A program made the translations under genes and the position numbers. A stretch of 64,000 bases of DNA from the NCBI RefSeq assembly GCF_029784155.1, contig NC_073693.1:156302848-156366847 (forward strand), written 5' to 3'. Source of the stretch: Uranotaenia lowii. Taxonomy: Eukaryota; Arthropoda; Insecta; Diptera; Culicidae. The notes under the pieces are model-generated. The model saw only the letters and a list, made by a program, of their open reading frames with translations. It had not been told where the DNA came from and did no database searches. Positions 11,171-25,036 of the stretch are shown here, piece by piece. Each line of letters opens with the position of its first letter. Position 1 is the first letter of the stretch.

Positions 11171-13470
11171 CCAAATCTGCCACGATGGAGGTAACAAAAT
11201 CAGATGCGCTTACAACAAAAACCCCCCAAAAAAACATGTTCGTCGCTTGAAGGACAAGTTTGGCGTATAGGCAAGCTGTGATTTTTTCACAAACTTAAGT
11301 TGTCAATCTTGAACTTAGGTTTGGCGGGTGGCAGTTCTCAAGTTTGGGTATTTTCGGTTTTCAGTGTGATTGAAATTTTTAAAATAGCATTAATTTTTAA
11401 CGTCGAGACGCTTATGAACGTTTGTGACGTAGCAATCAAAACATTGAAAAAACTGATTCTCACACTCGTGCAAAGGTAGTCTCCTCCCCACTTTTACCTA
11501 CATTAACCACATAGGGTGCAGCGTACACTATACCCGCACCCAATGGCTTAAATTGAACTATTATGGAGTGAATCTACTGCGACAGGTATTCCAGCAACTG
11601 TGCATTAATCTAGCCAGTTTGCAACTGATTGAACATTCTCATTTATTAACGGGGAAGCACAATATACCCGTCAGCCATTAAAGAGATTAATACACAAAAG
11701 TTTTCTTGTCGATACCGGGAATCCAAGCCAGTACATGCTGGAAGATGCACAAAAAATTAAAGCGTTATTATTAGGACTTAAAAAAGTTTTCTCAAGTTAT
11801 CATTTTCTAAACGCAAAACTATTCCAATTCTATACAGAATCATTTTTTTCAAGAGGCTATTAAGAAGCATTGGCAATGTATTACTCAGAGAAATTCATGA
11901 TTTTTTTATGAAAACCAACCTGTGAAGCAAAATAAACAAATGTTCTGCATGCTCTTTTCCGATTGCCAACTATGCAGAATATTGAATTTCCATCCTAATG
12001 GAACAATGCGAAGGTCGTTCATCTCACAATTCCGGAGCCATTCAGTCGAAAATTGCTTTTGTCGGGAAATCATTAGAATGAAGAAATTCAATCCATCCCA
12101 AAGCAAACACAAACAATCATTGACCATATAACCCATTTGTGCTAACATATGTATAAAATATCCATTAGAAACTCATGAATAACAGAGCTAACCTTTTCCC
12201 GAAAACGAATCCCTCCCACTACTCGGGAGCGAAAGGAACAAAACGGCGGAAGCCAGAGCCAGAGTCGACTCCTGTCGAATAAAAATGTTGCTCCAGTCTT
12301 GTATTCCCATTCGGCCGCAACAAAATGACACATCCTTTTTCTCGATAACTCACTCGAAAATATCCATTTGGAACAAACACACAAACACACGCATGGACAC
12401 AAACGGCACATGAATAACAAATCACTTATGACAAATTTTCCCTCCCATAATGCCGAAATACGGTCGCATTAGCACAAGAGAGGGGACACATACACACAGC
12501 GACAAGCACACATACGAACCAACCTACGCACAGCACCACAAGCCATAATGGGGAAGATTTTCTCAGAAAACCTCGAGAAACTCCCACTCCCCGAAAGCCC
12601 CAGACAAGATGATCCTCGTAAGAAAATCGGATAGATTTACGTACACCTACCCCTTATATAGTAAGGAGGACACACACATATTTTCGGTTCTCGGTTCGTT
12701 TTTCGATGCTGGAGGACGGATGTCCCAAAGGTATATCGCACGGTATAGATTGGATGAAAAAAGGGGAAGGGCTGGACCCTGAATGGGGGAGTAGGTAACA
12801 AATGGGAGGAACATAATATGCCAAAGGTTTTTATGCGGCGTACAACCTTCGATAAGAAAGACATTAAAATTTAACCTACGGAAACTCCAGCCATCCGGTG
12901 GGAGAAAGGCATATGAACGTACGAACAAAAAAAACGAAGGATCATCACCGAAGGATGGCTCCAGAGAAGAGGGTGGGTGGAACAAGATAGGTGGGTTTTG
13001 GGCTGAATGAATGAGTAAGCTTACTCATAGAAGAACTACGACATCAACGACGACGACGACGACGATGAGGACGATGTTTCCTTTTTTATCGAACCGAATA
13101 AGTGATGGAGTTGTGAAAGAGGAAAAGTAGAGTGGGGAAGAAGTTCTCTGCCTAATCGTTTGTTCGATTTTCTATCGACCGAACGACCGACCGAGCTCTT
13201 CTGACTGACTGAAATGGATTGATTGAGTTTTCATCGGATTTAAGAGCACTTTCATGAATGGGAACGTTTTGTGGGATTAGAGCATTAGTGGAATTCATTG
13301 ACATCGAAATGTTGTCAAAACATAAACTGTGTGTGGTAGGGTAGGGTTGCTTGAGAGAATCGATGACGGTTGTTGGAGGGGCTTTTCGAAACAAAAAGTA
13401 GCATTTAATCTGATGTTTTGATGTGATACTTATTTCAAACTTTTAAAGGGGAAACTCACATTACTGAATA
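11171..13470. other. no recognised gene; short (ACG)n tract
   Basis: No protein or RNA gene is recognised. A short ACG/GAC trinucleotide tract lies at about 13037-13070. Stretches around 12360-12530 are CA-rich. Open frames on both strands (for example - strand 12647-12985) have no recognisable product. Confidence 0.6.
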
Positions 13471-14430
13471 CCGTCAACTGGGGCATCATGCAACACTTTT
13501 CAACTTCAATGGCTTCTACAAGCGTAACGTCCACAGATAATCATACTGGTTGTAAATCAAAAGCTTTAAGGTTGATGGAATCGAATAAACCTAGTCAGAA
13601 AAACTATTGGTTTATCCAGTTATTCTTAGATTTACAAAAACATGCAATTTCCACCTTACTAAGAAAAGGGGGTAGGTTACTATTACTACAAACGCCGCAG
13701 CCCGTGGCGTAGGGGATAGTCTCCAAGTCTTCTAAGCCAACGGGCATGAGATCGAATCCCGGTCACAGCACACATAGTACACTTTCTGTGGGTTAGTGGT
13801 TCTAGCATCTGTAAGATGCTAGCCTTCATATCCTCGAAAGATGTACGCTTATCGTTAAGAAAAAGAAACTCTTCGAGGAAACATCAAGTTTCAATGAGAT
13901 CCTGTATGTGTTAGTGTTCGTTTTTTTAACGTTGTTTTTTAAGAAAAATCAAATGAAAACGTTTGAAAATTTATAGTTTTGGAAAAAATTGTGATGTTAT
14001 CACGCATCAATTGCAGTGCATATTTGGTTTTGTTCCAATCAAATTTTACATTTTTTTTGTCAAAAATGTTTTAAGGGAAAAGCATAGAGGTGCTGCATAC
14101 ATTTAGGGGTGAAAATTATCACAAAAAATCTACTAGCTGAAATCATAAAAATTTATGTTTAGATGAATGAAACTATGATATAGCCAAATGCGTGATGCAA
14201 AACAAACATATTGCAGCATATGGAAACGAGATTTTAAAAGGTGAATCTTTGATTTGTATTTCGATGCATTTTAGCTCAGACTGGAAAGTGAAAAAAATCT
14301 TTATTATTTTCGAATCATATATCAAAACATATTGAAATTTTCGTCATAATTGATCATTGCTGTCAAATGTTTATCTTTCACCCCAAAGTTGCACAGGGTG
14401 AATATTTTAACGATACTTTTTTCCCAAAAA
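13471..14430 (+). repeat. repeat family with CCGTCAACTGGGGC end, copy 1
   Basis: The copy begins CCGTCAACTGGGGCATCATG at 13471. About 600 bp inside is a block (14085-14340, with GCATATGGAAACGAGAT) that recurs in the same orientation at 18420-18640. The family's right end is seen only for copy 2 (18957), so the limit given here is approximate. No coding potential. A SINE is inserted at 13692-13915. Confidence 0.45.
13692..13915 (+). repeat. tRNA-derived SINE
   Basis: An A-box-like GTGGCGTAGGGGATAG is followed by a strong B box, AGATCGAATCCC, at about 13750. The tRNA-unrelated body ends near GATCCTGTATGTGTTAG. The TGTATGT ending recalls the 3' end of the SINE at 33702-33869 (GTGTATGTCT). No matching target duplication was identified, so the limits are estimates. 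Confidence 0.6.
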
Positions 14431-16210
14431 TATAAGATATTATCGGTAGTAAAATAGGTATCTGGAATCAGTTTTACTTTTTCCTGATCTTTTCGTGCGA
14501 ATCGTTAGAACCAATACCCTAAGTACACACATTTTTTTTTCTCTCTTTTAGAACTTCCTTTCGTAACATTCACAGAAGAAATATATATACAATAAAAAGT
14601 TTTAAATAATATTAACCTATGATGTAAAACTTTCATCAGCTATTTGTGTTTTAAGAGGTTGGGATGTTTGCCTTTTACTTATTTTACAAATATGTTCATA
14701 TAGCCATAATATAAATTCATTATAGAATAAATTGTCATTGTTAGGTTTCTAATAGTTCATTTAAGCCTTGGTTTGAGGTACTAATAGAAATTGTATAAAG
14801 GTTCATGTTTAGCAATGCGCATATAAGTTTGAAAAAGGTGAAAACTGATTAAAGATTTTATATAGGACTACACAATAAACAATATGGCTTTTGCTAACTT
14901 CACATGAGTTAGCGATTCGATTGGCGGCGATTATTTTTTACTTAGCGATGCCGAACTTTGCCTAGCTAACATTGTGTCCGTAATTTTCGAAAACTTATGA
15001 CACACAGATAAGCTGTTTTCAACCATTTTTGAAATTTTTATGTCATATATTTCAAGCACTAGAAATTTGGATTTGTCAACCAATCCTCCATGAGAACAAC
15101 CGGCTAAAAAATTGAGTGGGTTCGGTTGAAATGACTAAAACACAGCATTAAACCCAGAGTCATGTGCTGAGCAGTGTAATGTTTGGCAAATAGCCCTAGT
15201 CTTGCTTAGAATCAAATCAAAATTATAACTCAAACTTATCTCAACGAAATATTTAGGGTTGTCCAACTGGTGAGCCGTTGTATCTTTTTCGAAAAAATCA
15301 CGATATTTACGGCTTATGTTCTTTCGTTCTTTGATACCTCATGTTTCTTTAATTCTTTCCTTCACCTACGAAAATGTTCCGGTTTTTTAACCATGTTTTA
15401 AATAAAAAATATGTTTTCCTGAATTTGATTTACTAGTTATATCCCAGATGCACACAAAAAATAATTGCTTTTTAATTGAAAACTTATTTCGCACTTATTC
15501 ACTTTTTGAACACTTACTTCGTTGGAAATGGTATTTAAAAAATTTAGATAGGTAATTGAACATTTCGTTGGAATTCTCAGATTATGATTCATCTTGACAT
15601 ATCATGAAAACCCACTTAAGATTTAACTTTGAATGAAATAATAATTCTTCAAGAATGCACTTCATCTCGTCAGTACCTATACATCATGAGATTCAACTTG
15701 AATAAAAATGGGTTTCTTTTGAAGAACTCATGTCAAACTTTGATCGCCATGATACTGCTTCTTTATTTGTAAGGGAATCTTAATAAAGCATTTAAATATA
15801 CTTCATGGGTTATAATAATTTTATTTTATTTTTTGTTAAGCTCTATTTAATTATGTAACACGATTTGACATATGTATATGATTGTTTTCCTATTTTTGTT
15901 AGAAATTAGCATCCTGTAAATTTTTAAAAATTAAAAAAAAAATCGTTTATAATGCTTTATCAACTAATATTTGTTTTAACATTCTTGCAATATTCAATTT
16001 TTTATTACTTATGATGCAGTTGGCGAAAAATTAAAGAAAACTGAAACCTTGTTCGATGTTCAATGATGGGTTTCAAATCATTACCAACTGAGCTATGTTG
16101 ATGATTTATAAAATTTTATATTCAACTGAAAAGCTTCACACTTTTTTACTCAATCAAAAACATACATTTCATAACTTTTATTAGACACGAATGCCATAAT
16201 GCTGGTAAAG
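14431..16210. other. A+T-rich DNA, nothing recognised
   Basis: There is no open frame of note, no structured RNA and no clear repeat boundary. It may include more of the repeat family that begins at 13471, but this could not be shown. Confidence 0.5.
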
Positions 16211-16709
16211 TAAGGTTGCCAGAATTTTTTTCACTACCATCCGGGCCTAGCAATTCCGAGCATTTTTTCAAAAAAAAAACTGGCAAAATCCGGGCATGGA
16301 TTTCAATTTTTCAAATAAAAGAACCGGCCAAAAACCGGGCAAAATTTAGGTGTTATTATATATAAAAGCAAAGAAAAAATACAAAAAAATCGAAATTAAT
16401 ATTTTATGAAAGTAATTGCAAACTTCCAACAACTTTTCGGAACACTTAAATATTTAAAGGTTTATAAAAGTAAATCAGCGAAATTATTTGAAACAATCGT
16501 TGAAAAATTCCATACCGATAATCGATTTTGCTGAAACTTTCTCAAAAACTTTTATTTCTTGGTTTCTTTTTGAAAATTGTGAAAAAATCTGGGCAATATC
16601 CGGACTTTTTTCACGATATCCGGGCAACCGGGCCGGACCGGACTTTTTCGAAATTTTGCATCAAATATTCGGGCAAACCCGGATAAAACCGGGCAATCTG
16701 GCAAGCTTA
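16211..16709. mobile_element. ~499-bp MITE, hAT-like, 8-bp TSD
   Basis: Direct repeats TGGTAAAG occur at 16203-16210 and 16710-16717 (the next base also matches, so 9 bp is possible). The inverted ends are TAAGGTTGCCAGA and TAAGCTTGCCAGA. The interior carries many CCGGGC/GCCCGG motifs. The end sequence places it near the CAAGGTTGCC elements at 10800 and 31283. It has no coding capacity. Confidence 0.75.
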
Positions 16710-18957
16710 TGGTAAAGTGTCAAAAATAAAACCTAAAAAAAAATAACTTTTATACATCTAAAAATATTCCGCGGCTGTGTCCTGCTTTTTTTTCTCAAAA
16801 TGTTCCGCTTTTTTTTTAAATCATCCGGCAAGCCTAGTCTATTATGTGATGGCTTTAGTATCTTATAATTTGTTTCTGTCGTTCCGGAAAAAAAAAGTTA
16901 CCGCCAACTGGGGCAACATGCAAAACTTTTCAATTTTAAAGGCAATTTTCAATTTCAGAGGAGCCCTCCTCTGAATATATTTTTTCATATGCCGTCCAAG
17001 AAAAAACATAATATTTTAGGAGTTCAGTATATTGCCAGGGTCATCTGGTTCTACACCGGCATGTTTAAATATTTAATTTTAATATTTAGGAAAGTTGCAG
17101 TTCGCCCCGATTAGCCGAAAATCTTAGAAGAAAGCCCAGGTTTTGCCAGATTACATTACTCGCATCATATTATTTGCAAAACAAAACAACATTCTGAAGT
17201 TGAGTTTTTACATATATTTTTTTATATTTTTGTGTCAAACAGAAATCTGGTAACCTTAGTATATTGCATTAAAATAACAGTTATGTCTGGTGTCTTAAAA
17301 CAATCATTGTGATTACATCACGATATTGCAAAAGAGGTTATCTTTCTTAAAAATCTGCTTAAGCATTTAAATCTAAATTTCATTCAAATTTATTTAATAA
17401 CTCTATCATCACCCGAAGTTCTCTTATTTAGAGAAACATCAAATATAGACATTAAAATGTTTTTCTTTCATATTTAATTACACATCATCGAAAGCAAATT
17501 AGAAATATCGAAAGCAGAATCAATGTTTCCATCATTTCCAAACATTTCCATGACTATTGGGAAATAACAATAATATCTTAGACTTAGAGTTAAAAATATA
17601 AATCTTAATTATTGAAATAAATATCCAAATGTTTAATTTGAATTAGTTGTAAAAGTTTAAATTAAAATTTCAAATCCCAGTTTGAAATTGGAATGGAAAA
17701 TCAATTGAGTATTGCCGATTTGTCTACAGTAGTTTTTTTAAGTTGATTTTTCAAAAATTTTAAACAAATTTCAATAAGGATCGCAAAGCTTACAATAATT
17801 AGGCATTATTAATATTCATGCTTGTGCCTATAAAGTGAGCATTCCAGATAGTTCCGTTATATTATTATTCTAGCCCCCGTTATTCTAGCTGTTGTAAAAA
17901 TCGTATAATTTTTTAAGGCGTGGAAGATTATGTCATATATTGATTCGATAGTTACACCTAGAATATTTTCTTTATTTAAAAAGTAAGAGAAAGTAATGTA
18001 TTATGTTTTGTAGGCATCCCAGATTTCCCGCATTTATTTGGACATGGGTTTTCAAAGTGAGGTGGACTGGTAAGTAAAGAAAACTATGATCTGGCTAAAA
18101 TTGAAAACTCAAATTGGTCTTAGATTTCTTAGCTTTCACTTTCTCTATTGTTTTTGGGTAGTTTAAAAACAACTCGAACGTTGTTGACAAATTCCGATAA
18201 AAATGAAAATTTAAGGTGTTTGGTGTAGGTCACTATGTTATAGATTTTTTTTTCAAATAATCACTGGATTCTGATGAGTTTTGTGTAAAAATTTTATCGT
18301 TTCAGTTCTTTTTTGCCTAGATTTCCAGAGCTTAAAGCAGCATGATTAAAGATATGTTATAATATTTTCTTCCTCGAGGCCCCTCCTTGAGCCGGCCTTG
18401 GTAGACATTTATTTTTACATTTTTTTTCCTGAAAATAAGGATTATATTTAGGGGTAAAAAAAACTACAAAAAATTTTACAAGCTGAAATGTATAGATGAA
18501 AGAAATAATAATCATGTTCCAGCATATGGAAACGAGATCTACAAGGTGTTTCTCCGGTTTGCATTTTGTTGCATTTTTCTCCAGACAGTTAACTGAATTA
18601 TGAAAATAATTATTTAAAAAAAATTGTTTGAAAAATGTTTTTACACCAACAGCGTTGGTATAGGATGAGGAAACCAGCAAAAAGTTTGTAGGGGATATTA
18701 TTAAGCCAATTCGACATACTGGGTAAATTTTTTTGCAGCATCGAAAAATGTAAAAATTTGTACATTTATTGCTCGTTTTTTTTTTTAATTAACATGAAAA
18801 TCAAAAACTTTGAAAAACAAGGTTAAGATGTGAGAAATTATGTCATGATCATTTTGTAATCATGAATAGATAACTTTATAACATTACATTAAATTAAACA
18901 TTGAATCAGTGGTGTTTTGCATCTAACCCCGCTGTTGCTTGATGCCCCGTTTGACGG
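16710..18957 (+). repeat. CCGTCAACTGGGGC-end family, copy 2
   Basis: A left-end sequence, CCGCCAACTGGGGCAACATG, is at 16901. The right end at 18957 reads, on the complement, CCGTCAAACGGGGCATCAAG, an inverted match to the copy 1 start (21 of 24 bases over the extended end). A block at 18420-18640 duplicates 14085-14340. No clear target duplication was found. The stretch 16719-16900 is unassigned; the rest is non-coding. Confidence 0.45.
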
Positions 18958-19054
18958 TTTATTTCGTTTCGATGCAAACAGTTGTTTTATCTGTCTCAAA
19001 TCACCTGCTAAAAAGCATTAATTGAAATTTTGAATCCCAAATTCCACTGCATCA

Positions 19055-19140
19055 GGCATGATAATGTGATAAAGGGCGCGCCTCTCAACCGACTAGTTGA
19101 GGTTCGAGTCTCCTGGTGGTACCTTAGCTTTTGTAGATTT
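19055..19140 (+). repeat. tRNA-like SINE head
   Basis: A near-perfect B box, GGTTCGAGTCTCC, at 19101 follows a degenerate A box (GATAATGTGATAAAGG) by about 35 bases. The paired arms around CTCTCAACCGACTAGTTGAG mimic an anticodon stem. It probably represents a short tRNA-derived insertion; a decayed tRNA gene is the alternative. Confidence 0.4.
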
Positions 19141-19234
19141 GTGGAAGTTTGAAACAATTAATGATGTTATTTGAGACACTTGAAGATGAAAATTTAACTG
19201 AATAATCTACCATTTAAAAACATTTATATCTTTA

Positions 19235-21569
19235 CTAGCGGACCCGGTGTGCTTTGCTCCACCTTCCAAAATTCAATAAAATTTGTTAAAATAATTATAA
19301 TTCAGTTTTATTGCCTAGACAGCGTTTCAAACCAAATTTCAACATAATTTAGAAGCGAATGCTTTAAAAAAAAGAAGAACAGCACCTGAAGTTTTCAACT
19401 ACAGTTCAAAGATGTTTCAATAATATTTTCTTAAAATTTATCTCTAGATTTGTTTTTCAAGATCTGAAAATTTTACTCTGTTTTTATAAGCTTCAAAAAG
19501 TTCATAATGATGTCAAAGTGTATGTTTTAATGATATAGACTTCCAGTCCTTTCCCTCTTGCAATGCAAGAAGTGGTACTATTAAATCATTTTTTGTATCT
19601 AAATGACGCAACATTTCGCTTTATTGGTCTCATAAGTTTTCAAATTATGCCAAATATGATATGAATGAAGATCTTCTTTCCAACTCTACCCAGAAATAAG
19701 GAAGGGTCTCAAATTTTTCCTATGCAAACAACCTCTCTTCCTTTTGCTCGAAAATTCTCGATTCATACTCCTCCCACCTTAACACTGCAATGCAGACAGG
19801 TTTGTAATACTCATAAAAACATATCTCATACCCAAATACCTTTCCATGTTTGTTGACATGACACATTACAACTTGAAGTAATGCCAAGCAGCATCTGACG
19901 ACTTTTTTACTGCAAATTACTATACTTTTAGTTGTTTAAGCAAAAAGTGTAAATAAAATTCATATGGATAAGCTGTAACCCAATGAATCAAGGAAAAAAA
20001 TGGTTTTTAAAAAGTAAAAAAAATATATTCGAATTTTGTTATTCAACTGAATCACAGCACTTTTCTCTCTCTCTTTTGTGATGAGGGTCCTTTTAAACAT
20101 TTTAACTAACTTACCTTATCTTTTCATTAAAAATCGATTGAAATGTAGATTTTCAAAAAATGAATGGATAGAGAAACCTCTGTTCATGCTTCGCAGTTGG
20201 TATGAATATTTTCTAGAAATTCATGCAAAAATCACAAAGATTTTTTCGCCGTGAAGGTTAACAGTTATCAAAGTTTCTTTTGCATCTATTTTTTATTTCA
20301 ATCTTCATTTCAATTCAGATACCCCGGGCAAGTGCAAACGGATTTTACCATAGTTAAACTTTAAGAAAATCCTCAAAACAAATCGATTTTCGTTTGTTGC
20401 ATAACTAAATCAGTTCTCAACAAACTCTTGTTGAACGTAAAATATGCAAATATGTTGACGAAAAGATATGTTAAGCCAACATTTGCTAACTTGCTCCTGT
20501 TTGTTTTATCAAATTTAATTGATAAATCTGAAATTTTTTTGCAGTATAAGTTTATGTATGATTAGCCCAACAATTTATAGATCGAGAAATGATTTATATT
20601 TTTTTTGTTAATGTTGAACGTTGTGCACTTTCTTAACTAAAAACTATTCCGGAAAAAGCATATCCTCACCTTTTTTATGAAAAAGTGGTATATTTTATTG
20701 ATAACCTACACATATGCATGCAAAAAATCAAAAAGTTCTCTGCATTCGGACTTTGAAAACATCAATCATCTATTTTTAAGAAAAGGCTCTTGTTCAGCTC
20801 AGTGTCTGTTCATTTTCATCGGATTTTGTTGTTGTTCTGGAAATTTATTAGGCGCTTGATACAGATTCAGTTAAGAACATGTTCAAAAAATATTCTCTAT
20901 CTATTTCTGTTGAAAACATCTTAATCTTTTTTTTCTATTTTCGATATGCATCAAAACAAACCTTCTAGGCGTATGGATTTTAAAATTCTATGTGAATCTT
21001 CTCACTTGTTTTTTCAAACGTCTGCAAACAGTCATACCATTGTTTCATACTTTTAAGACAACAAGTTATGCTTTATTTAACACGAAATTAAAAAAGTTTT
21101 AATTTTTAAAACCGTTTATTTGGTATTGATTCGATCGGCAAAATATCAATCCGGATCACAGCTAGGCGTCATTCATTATCATGTGCTGCAAAAATGAGCT
21201 AGGAATCAAGAAGAAAAAAATCTCATCTAGGCTTCATAGCGGCACCACGTGCATTGAAAATATGCTTGGTTGAGAAATACGCGCCCAAATGTTCCCATTA
21301 ATCAGTATGCTATGCCATGGCTATTATCTTCTAACGACGTCTGCTCGCGACGCCTTGACCTTGGAGACGAAAAACAAACCGCACAAAGGAAAGAAAATCT
21401 CGAAAAAATGGAAGCCATGACTTTTATTTCATTCAAATTATTACAAATTATTATAAACCGATTCGCATGCCTACAGAATATTCTTAAAAATAATTTCATT
21501 AGAATCGGTTGGGTCGTTTCGGAGGAGTAGTACTACAAACACCGTTACAAGAGAATTTTATATAATAGA
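19235..21569 (-). mobile_element. Helitron (non-autonomous), uninterrupted
   Basis: The minus strand starts A|TCTATTATATAAAA at 21569 and ends CTAG|T at 19235. The subterminal hairpin region GGTGGAGCAAAGCACACC lies just inside the 3' end. It is collinear with the copies at 5542 and 56954 (shared blocks near 20500, 21170 and 21300) but lacks their insertions. No Rep/helicase frame is present. The 5' end carries GTAGTACTACAAACACCGTTAC instead of the (ACAG)n type seen at 36441 and 59880. Confidence 0.78.
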
Positions 21570-23629
21570 TACTGAGGGTCTTTATTTATGAGCGAAAAAT
21601 GGCACTTTCGTGAAAAAGAAAACAATCTTACTTGTCCCGTTTATGTAGGCTCTTGAATACGCGGAACAATTTTTTGCGCTAAAACAATTTTATTTTATTT
21701 TCAACTGAGTGTTCTAACCCTGCATAAAAATTGCAAATTGTAGCTCTACGAATCAATTCAACAAGTCAAATTACCCAATCCCTGGCATAACGATAATCGA
21801 GAGCACTTTGCTGCCGACTTTCTCAACAATGATAGACTTTTTTTTTCTTGACTCATCCGGTTTGCACTTAATGGACGAAATTCGGAATGATAAAATATAA
21901 CGGACCAAATAGCAACAAGCCTCTCGCTCTCGGATTCGTCCCGAGAAAAAACAATACTTTGAGATCGCTTCTCGAATGGAAAATAAAATCCGAACAAAAA
22001 AGCTCCCAAATCGTAAGGGTCCTCGTTAGGAGTATTTATTTTATTGCAAAACTTTCTTCATCGTGAGCTTGGGTTGGTGGGCCAAGGGAAAAAGTGTCTC
22101 CCCGGTAGATTGGTTGTGAGTTTGGCAGAGGAAAAGGCAACTGCTTAATACTTGATATTTCACTTATAGCCCGCTCTTCGTCCCGGAGGAAACTCGTCAA
22201 CTAGTGTTTTGAAAATAAAAGAGGATCAAAAGGTTGGCAAGCAGCATAAATTGAACACTCCATGAGCCGTTTCTGGACCAGTGCAGTCAGTTTGCCTCAA
22301 AGCCAGTGCTCCCGAAGGGCTAGAGACGGATTCTGGCGGAATAAACGGAAACCGGAAGAGGGGGCTTGAGGGCATACCCTTAAAAACACTCCGATCCCTA
22401 TCCAAAACACTCCGAGAGCAAATGCGAATGCTTTCACTCAAATTCCATTTTTATTTAAATTAAAACGCTCCGTTGTTTTACATTTTTATTTGTGTCCCCG
22501 TTTGGGGTTTTGCGCGCTTCTCACTTTCCCTTGCGTTTACGTAAACTGGAAGGTTTCGATTTTCCTTTTCCGGTCGTCTCGTCCGGGTTAGATCGGATTT
22601 TTTTCCGTCGTCTAAATTTTGCTTTCCCGTTTTGTCCGACGATTTTCCATTCCGTGGTGCGTTGCGTTATTTCCTACAATCTGGTCCGTGTTGTGTTTTG
22701 CTTATTTGGGTGGTTTTTTATATGTTTTGCGACTGATTCTGTGCCTATGTTCGTCCCTCTAAACTGCGGATCCAATTCCATGGTTACGGTGAAGCAGAAA
22801 AAATGGAAATTGAGCTGTCGTATGCAACACATAGAATTGCGATTGGCTTCTAGGGCTTTGGTAGATTTGATTTGATCACGGTCTCAAAACATGTCGCAGT
22901 TGAAACTTTTAATCGGACCCAAATGGGATGGGAAGAATTTTAAGCAAAACGAAAAATTATATTTCATATGTAATAAATATTTGAAAGCGATCTATTTTAA
23001 ACGTAGGCTGATCCAGCCTCAAAACAGAATAAATCCACTTAACCAAGATATAAGAGAATTAGTGTGAAAATCCGGAAACAAAATATAATTTGGTGATTAT
23101 GATTCTATATGCAGAATAAAAAACTGGATGGTTTTTCTCAAATATGATGTTCGAAACATGTACATACCTTATCAAAAAAGAGATGTTTGTTTACGCTGAT
23201 ATGTTTATACTATTTCTCATGCAAATGCATTCGTTAGGGTGGTTTGAAAAAGGAATTTGTTCCAGATTCCAAACCTTGGGGGCTCAAATTGTTCAAACAT
23301 GCCTAGTAGAATGCCCCATGGAAATTTTGAGAAAAATTGGTCAACTCTAAGGGTTCGCACAAGGCCGCTCAAGGACGATCAAGTGCATATGAAAATTTGC
23401 CTTGATTTGTTCTGACTGATCTCACAAATCACTGCTTGAACAATTGTAGACCGAATGTTAAACAAAGGATACAAAAAAAGGTCCTTATCGATGTTTTTTG
23501 CAGTTTTTAAACGGATTTTAGCTGCACCTAAAGCTGCACATAAAGGGATGATTAATTAAATAAAATAAATTATTAGTTGTATTCGGCAACACTGAAGATA
23601 AATGAAACAAAAAAAATCTATTGCACCGT
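21570..23629. other. no recognised gene
   Basis: Open frames near 22226-22463 and 22492-22875 give proteins with no recognisable domain. Base composition rises in G+C between about 22060 and 22830. No RNA gene or bounded repeat was identified. Confidence 0.55.
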
Positions 23630-24313
23630 TTGTTATATTGGTAACACTAGGCAAAACAATCAAACAAAGTCGGTCATTGATCTTTTATTGTGAGTGACAG
23701 ACATGTCTGATTTAATATCTAAATTGAGATTCATAAGAATCGTAAAATAAGGACAATGGCGTGATTGGTAGAATAAGAACAGAGAGCGCAGATTGTCAAG
23801 GCTGCTGCTACGAAAAACTTGTTTCTGATTCGGCCTCCAGTAGAAAGACGGATTTGCCAAGAGAGCGCAGATTTTTAAGGCTGCTGCTACTAAAAAAATG
23901 TTTTTGATTCGGCCTCCGGTAGAAAGATGGATGGGCACAGGGAGCACAGATTTTAAAAGCTGCTGCTACGAACAAAATTGTTCCTGATTCGATTCCAAGA
24001 AAATGACTGATTGGCTTAGAAAGCATAGATTTAAAGGCTGCTGATGGTTGTTTGTTTTAATTTGGGCTTCCATGGAAAAAAGACGAAATTTGCTCAGAAA
24101 GCGCAGACTTCTGGGGCAGCTTTTGCTAATTGTATGTGTTGATTTGACTTTCCGGTGGAAATGAAAAAAAAAACGTAACTGGCTAAAGAAGCGCAGATTT
24201 TCTAGGCTGCTGCTGCTGATTGTTCGTTAAGAATGAGTTTTTTGGTGGATAAAGACGGAATGGCCTTAGAGGCCGGGAATTCTAGGACTGTTGCTGCTGA
24301 TTGTTTGCTTTGA

Positions 24314-24570
24314 CACAGAGAACAGACGTACAAGCTCGAACAAAAAATCTTCCAAAAAGTGTATAAAATTTCAAATACTGACATTTAAAAAAAAGTTAGA
24401 AATTGACTTGAAATAGTGCCATCTATTGCGCCGTTCAAAAGTTACAAATCAAATTTTCAGGTGGCCAGTTTTCGAAAAGACCCAGCCAAAGAACAAAAAA
24501 AATTGATCAAAACTATCGTTGGAAATTTTACACAAGTTTCGTGGGCTAGATTGTATGTCTGTTCTCTGTG
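24314..24570. mobile_element. 257-bp MITE with 7-bp TSD
   Basis: The inverted ends are CACAGAGAACAGACGTACAA and CACAGAGAACAGACATACAA (19 of 20). They are flanked by GCTTTGA at 24307-24313 and 24571-24577. Neighbouring minisatellite units show the uninterrupted site (TTGTTTGCTTTGATTTG), which proves that the 7 bp were duplicated. The interior is non-coding. I could not assign the superfamily with confidence. Confidence 0.85.
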
Positions 24571-25036
24571 GCTTTGATTTGGCCATCTGGTGAAAAGGCG
24601 GAATTGGCTAAAGAAGAGCAGATTTTTAAGGCTGCTGCTGCGGATTGTTTGTTTTGGTTTTCAAAGCAGCTTCTGCTGATTGTTTGATTTGATTTGGCCT
24701 CCCGGTGGAAAAAAAGACGGAATTGGCTTAGAAAGTGCCGATTTTTAAGGCTGCTGCTGCTGATTGTTTGTTTTGGTTTGGCTTTCTCGTGAAAAAACGG
24801 AATTGGCTAAAGAAGCGCAGATTTTTAAGTCTGCTGCTGCTGATTGTTGGTTATAATTTGGCCTTCTGGTGAATAAAGACGAAATGGCTTTAGAGGCCGG
24901 GATTTCTAGGACTGTTGCGGCTGATTGTTTGCTTTGATTTGACCATCCGGTGGAAAAGGCGGAATTGGCTTAGGAAGTGCAGAATTTTAAGGTTGCTCCT
25001 GCTGATTGTTTATAAAGATTTGGCCTTCCATGGGAA

